Notes: a model not told the origin generated them from the letters alone. Positions 19,810-30,337 are shown, counted from the first letter of the stretch. The stretch: DNA of 54,063 nt from Macromonas bipunctata (GCF_002837135.1 NZ_NWBQ01000014.1:1-54063); one strand, 5' to 3'. Program-made: numbers and translations.

Positions 19810-19903
19810 CATGGCATTGGCCTCAAGTTCCAACACCGCCTCACGAGGGCGCGTCAAGGAGCACCCAAGGTTTTTCGTTAGAGAAATTCTCAAAAGGTTC
19901 ATC

Positions 19904-21673
19904 ATGGAAATCAACAAGACCGACGCTACCGGCGCCAGCACCGACGCCAACGCCCCCGAGCTCATGGGCTCCGAAATCCTGGTGCGCGCGCTGCAGGCCG
20001 AAGGCGTCAAGCACCTCTGGGGCTACCCCGGCGGCGCGGTGCTCTACATCTACGACGCGATCTACAAGCAAGACACCATCCAGCACGTGCTGGTGCGTCA
20101 CGAGCAAGCCGCCGTCCACGCCGCCGACGGCTTTGCCCGCGCCACCGGCGAGGTGGGCGTGGCCCTGGTCACTTCTGGCCCCGGCCTGACCAACGCCGTC
20201 ACCGGCATCGCCACCGCGTACAGCGACAGCATCCCGATGGTCATCATCTCGGGCCAGGTCGGCACCGCCGCCATTGGCTCCGACGCGTTCCAGGAATGCG
20301 ACACCGTCGGCATCACGCGTCCCATCGTCAAGCACAACTTCCTGGTCAAGGACGTGCGCGACATGGCCGACATCATGAAGAAGGCCTTCCACATCGCGCG
20401 CACCGGCCGCCCCGGCCCGGTCGTGGTGGACGTGCCCAAGGACGTCTCGTTCAACCGCACCGCCTACCACGGCTACCCCGAGTCGGTGTCCATGCGCAGT
20501 TACAACCCGGTGCGCAAGGGCCACGGCGGCCAGATCCGCAAGGCGCTGCAACTGCTGCTCAATGCCAAGCGCCCCTACATCTACACCGGCGGCGGTGTGC
20601 TGCTGGGCAACGCGGTGCCCGAGCTGCGTACCCTGGTCGATCTGCTGGGCTACCCAGTCACCAACACCCTGATGGGTCTGGGCGCCTACCCCGCCACCGA
20701 CAAGAAGTTCCTCGGCATGCTGGGCATGCACGGCACCGTGGAAGCCAACTACGCCATGCAGCACTGCGACGTGCTGCTGGCCGTGGGCGCCCGCTTTGAC
20801 GACCGCGTGATTGGCAACCCCAAGCATTTCGCTTCCGTCGAACGCAAGATCATCCACATCGACATCGACCCGTCCAGCATCGCCAAGCGCGTCAAGGTGG
20901 ACGTGCCGATCGTGGGCGACGTCAAGGACGTACTGACCGAGCTTATCAACATGATCAAGGAAGCGCAGCAGCAGCCCGACGCCGGTGCGCTGCAAGCCTG
21001 GTGGGACACCATCGAGGGCTGGCGTTCGCGCGACTGCCTGCGCTACGACCGTGGCAACACCGAGGTCATCAAGCCGCAGGCCGTGGTCGAGACCCTGTGG
21101 CGCATGACGCAGGACGACGACTGCTACATCACGTCCGACGTCGGCCAGCACCAGATGTTCGCGGCCCAGTTTTACAAGTTCAACGAGCCGCGCCGCTGGA
21201 TCAACTCCGGTGGCCTGGGCACCATGGGTGTGGGCCTGCCCTACGCCATGGGCATCAAGCTGGCCAAGCCCGACGCCGACTGCTGGTGCATCACGGGCGA
21301 GGGCTCGATCCAGATGAACATCCAGGAGCTCTCGACCTGCCAGCAGTACGGCACGCACGTCAAGATCGTGTCCCTGAACAACCGTTACCTGGGCATGGTG
21401 CGCCAGTGGCAGGAACTCATCTACCAGGGCCGCTACAGCCACAGCTACATGGACGCGCTGCCCAATTTCGTCAAGCTGGCCGAGGCCTATGGCCACGTCG
21501 GCATGCTGATCGAGCGCCCCGAGGACGTGGAACCCGCGCTGCGCGAGGCCCGCGCCATCAAGGACCGCTCCGTGTTCCTGGACTTCCGCACCGACCCGAC
21601 CGAAAACGTCTGGCCGATGGTGGAAGCGGGCAAGGGCATCACCGAAATGCTGCTGGGTTCGGAAGAGCTGTAA
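19904..21673 (+). CDS. ilvB: Acetolactate synthase, large (catalytic) subunit
   Basis: 589 residues. This ThDP- and FAD-dependent enzyme condenses pyruvate with pyruvate or 2-oxobutyrate, the first common step of Val, Leu and Ile synthesis. The pyrimidine-binding Glu is in VLVRHEQAAVHAADGFARA; the ThDP/Mg motif is ITGEGSIQMNIQELSTCQQY, with GEG in place of the commoner GDG. VGTAAIGSDAFQE and the FAD-region IDIDPSSIAK are also present. Chosen ATG 19904 has AAAGG close upstream; the frame reaches further back without similarity. ilvN follows after 23 bases. Confidence 0.96.
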   Translation: MEINKTDATGASTDANAPELMGSEILVRALQAEGVKHLWGYPGGAVLYIYDAIYKQDTIQHVLVRHEQAAVHAADGFARATGEVGVALVTSGPGLTNAVTGIATAYSDSIPMVIISGQVGTAAIGSDAFQECDTVGITRPIVKHNFLVKDVRDMADIMKKAFHIARTGRPGPVVVDVPKDVSFNRTAYHGYPESVSMRSYNPVRKGHGGQIRKALQLLLNAKRPYIYTGGGVLLGNAVPELRTLVDLLGYPVTNTLMGLGAYPATDKKFLGMLGMHGTVEANYAMQHCDVLLAVGARFDDRVIGNPKHFASVERKIIHIDIDPSSIAKRVKVDVPIVGDVKDVLTELINMIKEAQQQPDAGALQAWWDTIEGWRSRDCLRYDRGNTEVIKPQAVVETLWRMTQDDDCYITSDVGQHQMFAAQFYKFNEPRRWINSGGLGTMGVGLPYAMGIKLAKPDADCWCITGEGSIQMNIQELSTCQQYGTHVKIVSLNNRYLGMVRQWQELIYQGRYSHSYMDALPNFVKLAEAYGHVGMLIERPEDVEPALREARAIKDRSVFLDFRTDPTENVWPMVEAGKGITEMLLGSEEL

Positions 21674-21696
21674 TCCCTTTTTTCAGAAGAATTCCC

Positions 21697-22188
21697 ATGA
21701 AACACATCATTGCCGTTCTGCTGGAAAACGAACCCGGCGCCCTGTCGCGCGTGGTAGGCCTGTTCTCGGCCCGGGGCTACAACATCGAGTCCCTGACCGT
21801 GGCCCCGACCGAGGATGCGTCGCTGTCGCGCATGACGATCCAGACCAACGGTTCGGAGGACGTGATCGAGCAGATCACCAAGCACCTCAACCGCCTGATC
21901 GAGGTGGTCAAGGTGGTCGACCTGACCGAAGGCGCCTACACCGAGCGCGAGCTCATGCTCGTCAAGGTGCGCGCCGTGGGCAAGGAGCGCGACGAGATGA
22001 AGCGCATGGCCGACATCTTCCGTGGTCGCATCATCGACGTGACCGAGAAGAGCTACACCATCGAACTCACCGGCGACCAGGCCAAGAACGATGCCTTCTT
22101 GGACGCTATCGACCGCACCGCGATCCTGGAAACCGTGCGCACCGGCCCCAGCGGCATCGGGCGTGGCGAGCGCATCCTGCGCGTCTGA
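21697..22188 (+). CDS. ilvN: Acetolactate synthase, small (regulatory) subunit
   Basis: 163 residues, the length of the IlvH/IlvN type. An N-terminal ACT domain (AVLLENEPGALSRVVGLFSARGYNIESLTV, split here for length at residues 5-35) binds valine for feedback inhibition; a C-terminal domain (about 85-160) stabilises the large subunit. It lies between ilvB and ilvC in an obvious operon. Confidence 0.95.
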   Translation: MKHIIAVLLENEPGALSRVVGLFSARGYNIESLTVAPTEDASLSRMTIQTNGSEDVIEQITKHLNRLIEVVKVVDLTEGAYTERELMLVKVRAVGKERDEMKRMADIFRGRIIDVTEKSYTIELTGDQAKNDAFLDAIDRTAILETVRTGPSGIGRGERILRV

Positions 22189-23253
<1,065 letters not shown>

Positions 23254-23319
23254 TTCTGGCACCGCTGCGCCTGCAGCTGCCCTGTGTGGCAGCGCGCGGG
23301 CTGCGTACCGGCATCATCG

Positions 23320-23346
23320 AAAAGCCGCTCCTTGAGCGGCTTTTTT
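23320..23346 (+). terminator. Rho-independent terminator after ilvC
   Basis: AAGCCGCTC-CTT-GAGCGGCTT forms a stem of nine pairs with a three-base loop, followed by TTTTTT. It is the clearest intrinsic terminator in the window and separates the ilv operon from pssA. Confidence 0.92.
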
Positions 23347-23430
23347 GCGCCCGGCCGTGGCGTGGCGGGTGGCTGGCGTACACTCAGCGCCCATGATGCA
23401 ACGCTTTCTGGCCCGCTGAGGCCCACGTCC

Positions 23431-24255
23431 ATGCACGACGGTACCGACCCCTTTGACGACGCAGACACCGATGCCGAAGTGACGCCGCGCAAGCGCCACA
23501 AGGGCATCTACGTGCTGCCCAACATGATCACCCTGGCCGCGCTGTTTGGCGGTTTCTATGCCATCGTGATGTCGATGAACGACCGCTACGACCTGGCCAC
23601 CGCCGCCATCTTCATTGCGATGGTGCTCGACAGCCTGGACGGCCGCGTGGCGCGCATGACCGGCACCCAGAGCGCGTTTGGCGAGCAGATGGATTCGCTG
23701 TCGGACATGGTGTCGTTCGGCGCCGCCCCGGCGCTGATCGCCTACGAATGGGGCCTGCGCGACCTGGGCCGCTGGGGCTGGATTGCCGCCTTCGTCTATT
23801 GCGCCTGCGCGGCGCTGCGGCTGGCGCGCTTCAACGTCAACACCGGCGTGGTGGACAAACGCTACTTCCAGGGCCTGCCGTCGCCGGCGGCGGCGGCGCT
23901 GGTGGCCGGCTTCATCTGGCTGGCGGGCGAGACGGGCTGGAGCGGCAGCGAGCTGATGTGGCCCACCTTTGTGCTGACGCTGTACGCGGGCCTGACCATG
24001 GTCACCAATGTGCCGTTCTACAGCTTCAAGGACTTGAGCCTGAAAAAGAGCGTGCCCTTTGCCGCCATTGTGCTGATCGCGCTGGGCATTGCCGTCATCA
24101 ACATCCACCCGCCCACGGTGCTGTTTGGCCTGTTCGTAGCCTATGGTCTGTCGGGCTACGTGGTGTACGCCATCCGCAAGTCCAAGGGTCGACCCACCAG
24201 CGTCATCAGCACCTCCACCGACGAGCCCGACGAGCGCGGCCTGCACGGCGACTGA
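23431..24255 (+). CDS. pssA: CDP-diacylglycerol--serine O-phosphatidyltransferase
   Basis: 274 residues, multi-helix inner-membrane enzyme that makes phosphatidylserine, precursor of phosphatidylethanolamine. The CDP-alcohol phosphotransferase motif D-G-x2-A-R-x8-G-x3-D-x3-D is seen as DSLDGRVARM followed by GEQMDSLSDMVSFG at about residues 66-95. An acidic N-terminal tail (residues 1-22) precedes the first helix, and a polar tail follows the last. This is the type II (integral membrane) PssA. It sits between ilvC and leuA, as in relatives. Confidence 0.93.
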   Translation: MHDGTDPFDDADTDAEVTPRKRHKGIYVLPNMITLAALFGGFYAIVMSMNDRYDLATAAIFIAMVLDSLDGRVARMTGTQSAFGEQMDSLSDMVSFGAAPALIAYEWGLRDLGRWGWIAAFVYCACAALRLARFNVNTGVVDKRYFQGLPSPAAAALVAGFIWLAGETGWSGSELMWPTFVLTLYAGLTMVTNVPFYSFKDLSLKKSVPFAAIVLIALGIAVINIHPPTVLFGLFVAYGLSGYVVYAIRKSKGRPTSVISTSTDEPDERGLHGD

Positions 24256-24347
24256 ACGGGGACCGAACGCCCGCGCAAGGCGCAGGCTATGCCGACGATG
24301 CAGATTCCCGATCGAAACGCCAAAAGCTTTGTGATACATTGAAGCCC

Positions 24348-24407
24348 ATGCACACCGCCACCGCTTTTTCCCTGCTAGCACTGTTCCGATACGGGCAGTT
24401 GGGATAG
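24348..24407 (+). CDS. leuL: Leucine attenuator leader peptide for leuA
   Basis: A 19-codon frame reads [19 protein letters not shown] and stops at TAG. Leucine codons CTG, CTA, (GCA), CTG are clustered at residues 9-12, including the usually rare CTA, with a TTG near the end. The peptide ends 131 bases before leuA and 21 bases before the attenuator stem. The RNA just after the leucine cluster (24389-24396, ATACGGGC) can pair with 24431-24438. A stalled ribosome would therefore allow antitermination. The symbol is given by analogy with known leu leaders. Confidence 0.72.
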   Translation: MHTATAFSLLALFRYGQLG

Positions 24408-24466
24408 CGCGCGCGTTTTCCGTACCCACGGCCCGTATGCATCCGCAGCGGGCCGTTTGTTTTGTG
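24389..24466 (+). promoter_or_regulatory. Transcription attenuator controlling leuA
   Basis: Two exclusive structures are visible. The terminator pairs ACGGCCCG (24428-24435) with CGGGCCGT (24449-24456), followed by TTGTTTTG. The antiterminator pairs ATACGGGC (24389-24396, inside the leader peptide codons) with GCCCGTAT (24431-24438), which consumes most of the terminator 5' arm. Low leucyl-tRNA would stall the ribosome on the upstream Leu codons, free the antiterminator and allow transcription into leuA. This is seen directly in the bases; the mechanism is inferred from classical leu/trp attenuation. Confidence 0.75.
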
Positions 24467-24537
24467 GGCGGACGTTGCGGCCCTCTCTTTTAACGTCTTG
24501 TACCGCTGGCTTTGTGCCAGCCTCATGGAGTATTCAA

Positions 24538-26079
24538 ATGAGCGACCAATTGATCATTTTTGACACCACCTTGCGCGATGGCGAGCAATCGCCCGGCGCG
24601 TCCATGACCCGCGACGAAAAGTTGCGCATTGCGCGCCAGTTGGAGCGGTTGCGCGTGGATGTGATTGAAGCCGGTTTTGCCGCCAGTTCCAACGGCGACT
24701 TTGAATCGGTCAAGTCGATTGCCGATGCCATCAAGGATTCCACCGTGTGCTCGCTCTCGCGTGCCAACGAGCGCGACATTGCGCGTTCCGCCGAGGCGCT
24801 CAAGGGGGCCAACCGTGCGCGCATCCACACCTTCATTGCCACCAGCCCGTTGCACATGGAGAAAAAGTTGCGCATGAGCCCCGAAGAAGTGCTGGAGCAG
24901 GCCAAGCGTTCGGTGCGCTACGCCCGCAACCTGGTGGGCGATATCGAATTCAGCGCCGAGGACGGCTACCGCTCAGAGCTGGACTTTCTGGCCCGCGTGG
25001 TGGAAGCGGTGATCAACGAAGGCGCCACCACCATCAACATCCCCGACACGGTGGGGTACGCCATCCCGGAGTTGTACGGCAATTTCATCAAGACCTTGCG
25101 CGAGATGGTGCCCAACTCCGACAAGGCGATCTGGTCGGTGCATTGCCACAACGACCTGGGCATGGCGGTGGCCAACTCGTTGGCAGGGGTCAAAATTGGC
25201 GGTGCGCGCCAGGTGGAATGCACCATCAACGGCTTGGGCGAGCGCGCGGGCAACTGCTCGCTGGAAGAGGTGGTGATGGCGGTCAAGACGCGCCGCGACT
25301 ACTTTGGCCTGGATGTCAACATCGACACCACGCAGATCGTGCCCGCCAGCCGCATGGTCAGCCAAACCACGGGTTTTGTGGTGCAGCCCAACAAGGCGGT
25401 GGTGGGGGCCAATGCGTTTGCCCACGCTTCTGGCATCCATCAGGATGGTGTGCTCAAGGCGCGCAATACCTACGAAATCATGCGGGCCGAGGACGTGGGC
25501 TGGAGCGCCAACAAGATTGTGCTGGGCAAGTTGTCGGGCCGCAACGCGTTCAAACAACGCTTGCAGGATTTGGGCATCGTCATGGAGTCGGAGTCCGACC
25601 TCAACACCGCCTTTGCCAAGTTCAAGGAGTTGGCCGACCGCAAGGCGGAAATTTTTGACGAAGACATTCTGGCCTTGGTCAGCGACGAAAGCGTCACACC
25701 CGAAAAAGAGCAATACGGTTTGGTGTCGTTGTCGCAGCACAGCGAAACCGGCGAGCGTCCGCACGCCAAGGTGGTGTTCACGGTTGATGGCAAAGAATTC
25801 ACCGGCGAGGCCGATGGCAATGGCCCGGTGGATGCGTCGCTGAAAGCGATCGAGAGCCACGTTCACAGCGGTGCCGAGTTGCTGCTGTACTCGGTCAACG
25901 CCATCACCACCGGCTCCACCGAAAGCCAAGGCGAGGTGACGGTGCGTTTGCAGCACGGTGGTCGCGTGGTCAATGGCGTGGGTGCCGACCCCGACATCGT
26001 GGTGGCATCGGCCAAGGCGTACTTGAGTGCGCTCAACAAATTGCACAGCAAAGCCGAGCGCGTGGCCGCGCAAGGTTGA
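24538..26079 (+). CDS. leuA: 2-isopropylmalate synthase
   Basis: 513 residues. It condenses acetyl-CoA with 2-oxoisovalerate, committing carbon to leucine. The catalytic TIM barrel has [16 protein letters not shown] and the metal-binding [16 protein letters not shown]; the linker has [17 protein letters not shown]. The C-terminal LeuA dimer domain (about 390-510) is the leucine allosteric site. The start is ATG 24538 with GGAG twelve bases before it; an upstream in-frame extension overlaps the attenuator and is excluded. Expression should be leucine-controlled by the leader just upstream. Confidence 0.97.
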   Translation: MSDQLIIFDTTLRDGEQSPGASMTRDEKLRIARQLERLRVDVIEAGFAASSNGDFESVKSIADAIKDSTVCSLSRANERDIARSAEALKGANRARIHTFIATSPLHMEKKLRMSPEEVLEQAKRSVRYARNLVGDIEFSAEDGYRSELDFLARVVEAVINEGATTINIPDTVGYAIPELYGNFIKTLREMVPNSDKAIWSVHCHNDLGMAVANSLAGVKIGGARQVECTINGLGERAGNCSLEEVVMAVKTRRDYFGLDVNIDTTQIVPASRMVSQTTGFVVQPNKAVVGANAFAHASGIHQDGVLKARNTYEIMRAEDVGWSANKIVLGKLSGRNAFKQRLQDLGIVMESESDLNTAFAKFKELADRKAEIFDEDILALVSDESVTPEKEQYGLVSLSQHSETGERPHAKVVFTVDGKEFTGEADGNGPVDASLKAIESHVHSGAELLLYSVNAITTGSTESQGEVTVRLQHGGRVVNGVGADPDIVVASAKAYLSALNKLHSKAERVAAQG

Positions 26080-26095
26080 TAACGGGCGTGTCAGG

Positions 26096-26124
26096 GCTGG
26101 CACATCGTGTATCAGTGTGCCAGC
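26096..26124 (+). terminator. Probable terminator after leuA
   Basis: GCTGGCACA and TGTGCCAGC form a perfect nine-pair stem with an 11-base loop, 17 bases after the leuA stop, followed by the T-rich ATTTGCTTTCTATCTTT. The tail is interrupted, so efficiency is uncertain. Confidence 0.6.
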
Positions 26125-26190
26125 ATTTGCTTTCTATCTTTACAATTCGGGGCTTAAGTGGTTCTTAAGTCGCCATAGAAAGCAAAAAAC

Positions 26191-27231
26191 ATGAGTCGTT
26201 GGAAACGTTGGACGCAGCCGCTGGCCACGCTGCTGCTGGGTGTGGCGCTGGGTGTGGGTGGTCTGCCGCTGGTGCAGACGGCCTCCGCTGCACCGGCCAA
26301 ATCCCGGCAGGCAGCGGCCAAGAAGGCTGTGCCCAAGAAAGCCGTGGTTCGCAAGGCCGGTGCCAAGCGCAAGCGGGTGGCGCTGGCGCCGCGGCGCGTG
26401 GCCAGTGCCGCTGCCGTGGCCACGGTGGCCACCCAGCTGGGCCTGGGCGCCGAGAGCGATCCGCTCAACCTCAGCTCCAAGGTGGCGCTGGTGCTGGACC
26501 AGAAAACCCGCGAGGTGCTGTTCAGCAAGAACGAGCGCGTGCCGCTGCCCATCGCGTCCCTGACCAAGCTGATGACCGGCCTGGTGGTGGTGGACGCCAA
26601 GTTGCCGCTGCACGAGGAAATCACCATCACCAGCGACGACATCGACACGCTCAAGAACAGCGGCTCGCGCCTGGTGGTGGGCTCGCGCCTGACGCGAGGC
26701 GAGGCGCTGCGGCTGGCGCTGATGTCGAGCGAAAACCGTGCCGCGCACGCGCTGGGGCGCACCTTCCCGGGTGGCTTGCAGCGTTTTGTGCGCCTGATGA
26801 ACGAGAAGGCCAACCAGTTGGGCATGCGTCACACGCACTACGTGGAGCCGACCGGCCTGTCCAGCGACAACCGCGCCAGCGCACGCGACCTGGCGCTGCT
26901 GGTGGCCTCGGCCTACCAGCGCCCGCTGCTGCGCGACTACTCCACCTCGGTGGACTACCAGGTGGACGTGGGCCAGCGCGTGCTGCAGTACCGCAATTCC
27001 AACCGCCTGATCGACCGCGCCGACTGGGACATCGGGCTGCAAAAGACCGGCTACATCTCGGAAGCTGGGCGCTGCCTGGTGATGCAGGCCAGCGTGGCCG
27101 GGCGCCAGCTGATCATGGTGTTCCTGGATGCTTCCAGCACCGCAGCCCGCTTGGGCGATGCCGAGCGCGTGCGGCGCTGGGTCGAGACCACCTCGCACGC
27201 TGCGCGGCGCAGCACCACCCGCAACGGTTGA
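26191..27231 (+). CDS. pbpG: D-alanyl-D-alanine endopeptidase (PbpG/PBP7 type, S11 family)
   Basis: 346 residues. An N-terminal signal peptide ends near TASAAPA (about residue 33), so the enzyme is periplasmic. A Lys/Arg/Ala-rich low-complexity segment (about 33-75) follows, longer than in E. coli PBP7. The penicilloyl-serine motifs are LPIASLTKLMTGL (SxxK), LMSSENRAAHALG (SxN) and GLQKTGYISEAGRC (KTG). It trims peptide cross-links in peptidoglycan. No C-terminal membrane anchor is visible, which fits PbpG rather than DacA/DacC. Confidence 0.9.
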   Translation: MSRWKRWTQPLATLLLGVALGVGGLPLVQTASAAPAKSRQAAAKKAVPKKAVVRKAGAKRKRVALAPRRVASAAAVATVATQLGLGAESDPLNLSSKVALVLDQKTREVLFSKNERVPLPIASLTKLMTGLVVVDAKLPLHEEITITSDDIDTLKNSGSRLVVGSRLTRGEALRLALMSSENRAAHALGRTFPGGLQRFVRLMNEKANQLGMRHTHYVEPTGLSSDNRASARDLALLVASAYQRPLLRDYSTSVDYQVDVGQRVLQYRNSNRLIDRADWDIGLQKTGYISEAGRCLVMQASVAGRQLIMVFLDASSTAARLGDAERVRRWVETTSHAARRSTTRNG

Positions 27232-27233
27232 TG

Positions 27234-27267
27234 GGTACCGGCCCTGGTCACGTGCCGGGCCTGTACC
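27234..27267. terminator. Hairpin between convergent genes, possible two-way terminator
   Basis: GGTACCGGCCC pairs with GGGCCTGTACC (one mismatch) around a 12-base loop. It fills the 51-base gap between the pbpG stop and the iclR-type gene stop. No T-run is present on either strand, so this may be a structural transcription block only. Confidence 0.45.
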
Positions 27268-27282
27268 TGTTGCGCCGTGGCG

Positions 27283-28074
27283 TCAGGCCGGGCCGCCTCC
27301 GGGGTAGCCCAGCGTCCGGCTGATGCCCAGGGCGGTGGCCTGCAGCTTGGGCAGCCAGTTGTCGTCCAGCCGGTCGCTGGGTGCGGAGATCGACAGCCCG
27401 GCCACCAGTTGGCCCTGATCGTCGTAGATGCCGGCGGCCATGCAGCGCACGCCCATTTCCAGCTCCTCGTCGTCGCGCGCCACGCCCAGCTGGCGGCAGG
27501 TCTGCAGTTCGCGCTCCAGCGCGGGCAGCTGGGTGATGCTGTTGCGCGTGCGCCCCATCAGGCCGGTGCGCGCGGCGTAGGCGCGCACGCGCTGCGGGTC
27601 GTCGGCGGCCAGAAACAGCTTGCCCACCGACGTCAGGTGCAGCGGGTTGTGGCTGCCAATGGCACGCACCACTTGCATGCCGGTCAATTCGCCTTGGGCA
27701 CGTTCCACGTACACGATTTCATCGCCTTGTCGGATGCTGAGGTTGACTTGCTGGCGGATCTGGCGGCACAGCTCGCGCATGGGGCCCAGGGCGGCCTCAC
27801 GCACACCCAGGCGGTCCTTGACCAGGTTGCCCAGCTCCAGCAGCCGCATGCCCAGGCGGTAGTAACCGGCCTCTGGGCGTTCTACAAACCGGCCCAAGGC
27901 CAAGTCGTTGAGGATGCGGTGTGCGGTGGACGGGTGTAACCCGGTGTGTTCGCTGATGTCCTTGAGCGATACCGGCTCCGGGTGCGCCGCCAGCACCTCC
28001 AGCACGTGAAAGAGGCGTTCGATCACTTGCACGCTGGGGCGGTTGGTTGGGCTGCTGTCGGGGCGTTGGGACAT
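27283..28074 (-). CDS. IclR-family transcriptional regulator
   Basis: 263 residues. An N-terminal winged helix (about 15-75) contains VIERLFHVLEVLAAHPEPV, DISEHTGLHPSTAHRILNDL and YRLGMRLLELG; the C-terminal GAF-like effector domain (about 90-255) contains VYVERAQGELTGMQVVRAIG, LTSVGKLFLAA and AGIYDDQGQLVAGLSIS. Members usually repress a neighbouring catabolic operon, often for aromatic acids. Here no obvious target is adjacent, so the ligand is unknown. Confidence 0.92.
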   Translation of the reverse strand: MSQRPDSSPTNRPSVQVIERLFHVLEVLAAHPEPVSLKDISEHTGLHPSTAHRILNDLALGRFVERPEAGYYRLGMRLLELGNLVKDRLGVREAALGPMRELCRQIRQQVNLSIRQGDEIVYVERAQGELTGMQVVRAIGSHNPLHLTSVGKLFLAADDPQRVRAYAARTGLMGRTRNSITQLPALERELQTCRQLGVARDDEELEMGVRCMAAGIYDDQGQLVAGLSISAPSDRLDDNWLPKLQATALGISRTLGYPGGGPA

Positions 28075-28103
28075 GGCGGGCGGTCTCCTCGTAAACCCTG
28101 ATT

Positions 28104-28853
28104 TTACGTGGTGAAATTCACATCAGGCTGACGTGGCAGTCGTGTCCATCGCTCCTGTTGCAGCACTTCGCAGGGCTGGTATTGGGCTTTGTAGTGCATT
28201 TTGCGGCTGGCGGCAATCCAGTAACCCAGATACACATGGGGCAGTTGCAGGGTTCGCGCTTGTTCGATTTGCCACAGCACGTTGTAGGTGCCATAGCTGG
28301 TGCGCGGGGCGGGGTCGTAAAAGGTGTAGACCGCCGACAGGCCGTCGCGCAGCACGTCGATGAGCGAGACCATCTTCAGCTCGCCGGCGGGCAGGCGGAA
28401 CTCCACCAGCCGCGAATCGACCCGGCTTTGCAGCAGGAACTCGACGTACTGCTCCAGCTTGTCGTCGTCCATGCCGCCGCCGGGGTGGCGCTGGCGCTGG
28501 TAACGCTGGTACAGCGCGTAGTGCTCGGGCGCCAGCCCCAGCGGCAACACGCGCGCCTGCAACGCGCTGTGCTGGGCCCAGGCGCGGCGCTGGCTGCGGT
28601 TGGGCTGGAACTGGGCCACGGGCACGCGCAGCGGCAGGCAGGCCTGGCAGTTGTCGCAGTAGGGCCGGTAGGTGAACAAGCCGCTGCGCCTAAAGCCTTG
28701 CTGCACCAGCGTGCTGTAGGCGTCGGTGTCGATCTGGTGCGCCGGGGTGGCCACCTGCGAGCGCGCCTGCCGCCCGTCCAGGTAGCTGCAGGGGTACGAC
28801 GCCGTGGCGTAGAAATGCACGCCGGTGGTGGGGGATTCGGGCAGGGGTTTCAT
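28104..28853 (-). CDS. bpt: Aspartate/glutamate leucyltransferase (Bpt)
   Basis: 249 residues. Bpt transfers leucine from Leu-tRNA to proteins with N-terminal Asp or Glu, marking them for ClpS/ClpAP. Visible are the N-terminal Cys motif [15 protein letters not shown], then [20 protein letters not shown] with the paired cysteines, [20 protein letters not shown] and [17 protein letters not shown]. An upstream extension of the frame is excluded because the ATG at 28853 starts the similarity and overlaps the aat stop by 4 bases. Confidence 0.93.
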   Translation of the reverse strand: MKPLPESPTTGVHFYATASYPCSYLDGRQARSQVATPAHQIDTDAYSTLVQQGFRRSGLFTYRPYCDNCQACLPLRVPVAQFQPNRSQRRAWAQHSALQARVLPLGLAPEHYALYQRYQRQRHPGGGMDDDKLEQYVEFLLQSRVDSRLVEFRLPAGELKMVSLIDVLRDGLSAVYTFYDPAPRTSYGTYNVLWQIEQARTLQLPHVYLGYWIAASRKMHYKAQYQPCEVLQQERWTRLPRQPDVNFTT

Positions 28854-29656
28854 GCGAGGGGGGGAGGGGGTGCCGCAGGCGCGGCTGCGGCCATGGACGT
28901 TGCGGGATCCAGCCAGGCTTGCCAGTGTTCGGGTTGCCAGTGCCAGCGGGGGGTGGGTTGCTCGACCAGCGGTGCCACCTGCGCCAGAAACACCGCGCGT
29001 GGCACCTCGCGCGCGCCCAGCGAGGCCAGGTGCCGCGTGTTCTGCTGGCAGTCGATCAGCGGCACGCCCCAGGCGCGGCACGCTGCCACCAGCGCCGCCA
29101 GCGCGATCTTGGAGGCGTTGCTGCGGTGGCTGAACATGGATTCACCAAACACCATGCGCCCGAGGTTGACGCAGTACAGTCCGCCCACCAGCTCGCCGTT
29201 CCACCACGTTTCTACGCTGTGAGCGTGGCCAGCGCGGTGCAGAGCGGTGTAGGCCGCTACCATCTCGGGGACGATCCAGCTGCCGTTCTGGCCCGGGCGG
29301 GGCGTGTGCGCGCAGGCGTGGATGACGCGCTCGAACGCGCTGTCGATCCGAATGTGCAGTTGCCCCCGGCGCAGCGCAGTGCGGATTTCCTTGCGCAGCG
29401 ACGGCTGGAGCTTGAAGTCGTCCACCCGCAGCACCATGCGCGGGTCGGGGCTCCACCACAGGATGGGGTCGTCGTGCCCGAACCACGGGAAGATGCCGTG
29501 TGCGTAGGCCTGTACCAGCGTGGGCACATCCAGCGCGCCGCCAGCGGCCAGCAGGCCGGGCACAGGGTCGTGCTCGCCCCAGGCATGGGCCACGGGCGGG
29601 AAGGGATCGCCGGGCTCCAGCCACGGCAGGCGGCGTTGCGGGGTGGGGGTGGTCAT
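28850..29656 (-). CDS. aat: Leucyl/phenylalanyl-tRNA--protein transferase
   Basis: 268 residues. It adds Leu or Phe to N-terminal Arg or Lys of proteins in the bacterial N-end rule. Motifs: [20 protein letters not shown] (residues about 49-69), [25 protein letters not shown] and [17 protein letters not shown], then [21 protein letters not shown]. Start and stop overlap nth and bpt by 4 bases each, so nth-aat-bpt is one translationally coupled unit, and the two N-end-rule transferases are made together. Confidence 0.95.
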   Translation of the reverse strand: MTTPTPQRRLPWLEPGDPFPPVAHAWGEHDPVPGLLAAGGALDVPTLVQAYAHGIFPWFGHDDPILWWSPDPRMVLRVDDFKLQPSLRKEIRTALRRGQLHIRIDSAFERVIHACAHTPRPGQNGSWIVPEMVAAYTALHRAGHAHSVETWWNGELVGGLYCVNLGRMVFGESMFSHRSNASKIALAALVAACRAWGVPLIDCQQNTRHLASLGAREVPRAVFLAQVAPLVEQPTPRWHWQPEHWQAWLDPATSMAAAAPAAPPPPLA

Positions 29657-30321
29657 GCGGGTTTGGATTTGACTTTGGCCGGGGACTTCTTGGCTGGCTG
29701 GGCGGCGTAATCGCAACAGTCGGCCACGGCGCATTGGCCGCACTTGGGGCTGCGCGCCTGGCAGATGTAGCGCCCATGCAGGATCAGCCAGTGGTGCGCA
29801 TCCACCATGTACGCTTTGGGAATGCGTTTGAGCAGCTTGAGTTCCACTTCCAGCGGGGTTTTGCCGGGGGCCAGCCCAGTGCGGTTGCCCAGGCGGAAGA
29901 TGTGGGTATCGACCGCCATCGTCGGCTCGCCAAAGGCGACGTTGAGCACCACGTTGGCGGTCTTGCGGCCCACGCCTGGCAAGGCTTGCAGTTCGTCGCG
30001 TGTGCGCGGCACTTGGCCGCCGTGGCGCTCCAGCAGCAGTTGGCAGGTGTGCAACAAGTGCTTGGCTTTGCTGCGGTACAGGCCGATGGTTTTGATATAA
30101 CCCTCCAGCCCTTCCTGCCCCAGCGCCAATATGTGCGCGGGCGTGTTGGCCACCGGAAACAGCCGCCGCGTGGCCTTGTTGACGCTGACATCGGTGGCTT
30201 GCGCGCTGAGCAGGACCGCCGTCAGCAGCTCGAACACGCTCGTATACTCCAATTCGGTGTTGGGCTGGGGGTTGGCCGCTTGCAGGGTGGCAAAAAACCG
30301 CTCAATCTGTTCTTTTTTCAT
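29653..30321 (-). CDS. nth: Endonuclease III
   Basis: 222 residues. A bifunctional DNA glycosylase/AP lyase that removes oxidised pyrimidines. The helix-hairpin-helix with the catalytic Lys is LPGVGRKTANVVLNVAFG, the catalytic Asp is in AVDTHIFRLGNRTGL, and the C-terminal cluster motif C-x6-C-x2-C-x5-C is intact in CQARSPKCGQCAVADCC. A Lys-rich tail follows. The start at 30321 is 17 bases from the divergent aminotransferase start. Confidence 0.97.
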   Translation of the reverse strand: MKKEQIERFFATLQAANPQPNTELEYTSVFELLTAVLLSAQATDVSVNKATRRLFPVANTPAHILALGQEGLEGYIKTIGLYRSKAKHLLHTCQLLLERHGGQVPRTRDELQALPGVGRKTANVVLNVAFGEPTMAVDTHIFRLGNRTGLAPGKTPLEVELKLLKRIPKAYMVDAHHWLILHGRYICQARSPKCGQCAVADCCDYAAQPAKKSPAKVKSKPA

Positions 30322-30337
30322 GCCCCGATTTTCACCT

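Noticed and set aside
19744-19881. Possible ilv leader peptide (MEDYQHH...)
   Set aside because: No clustered Ile, Leu or Val codons and no terminator/antiterminator pair next to it.
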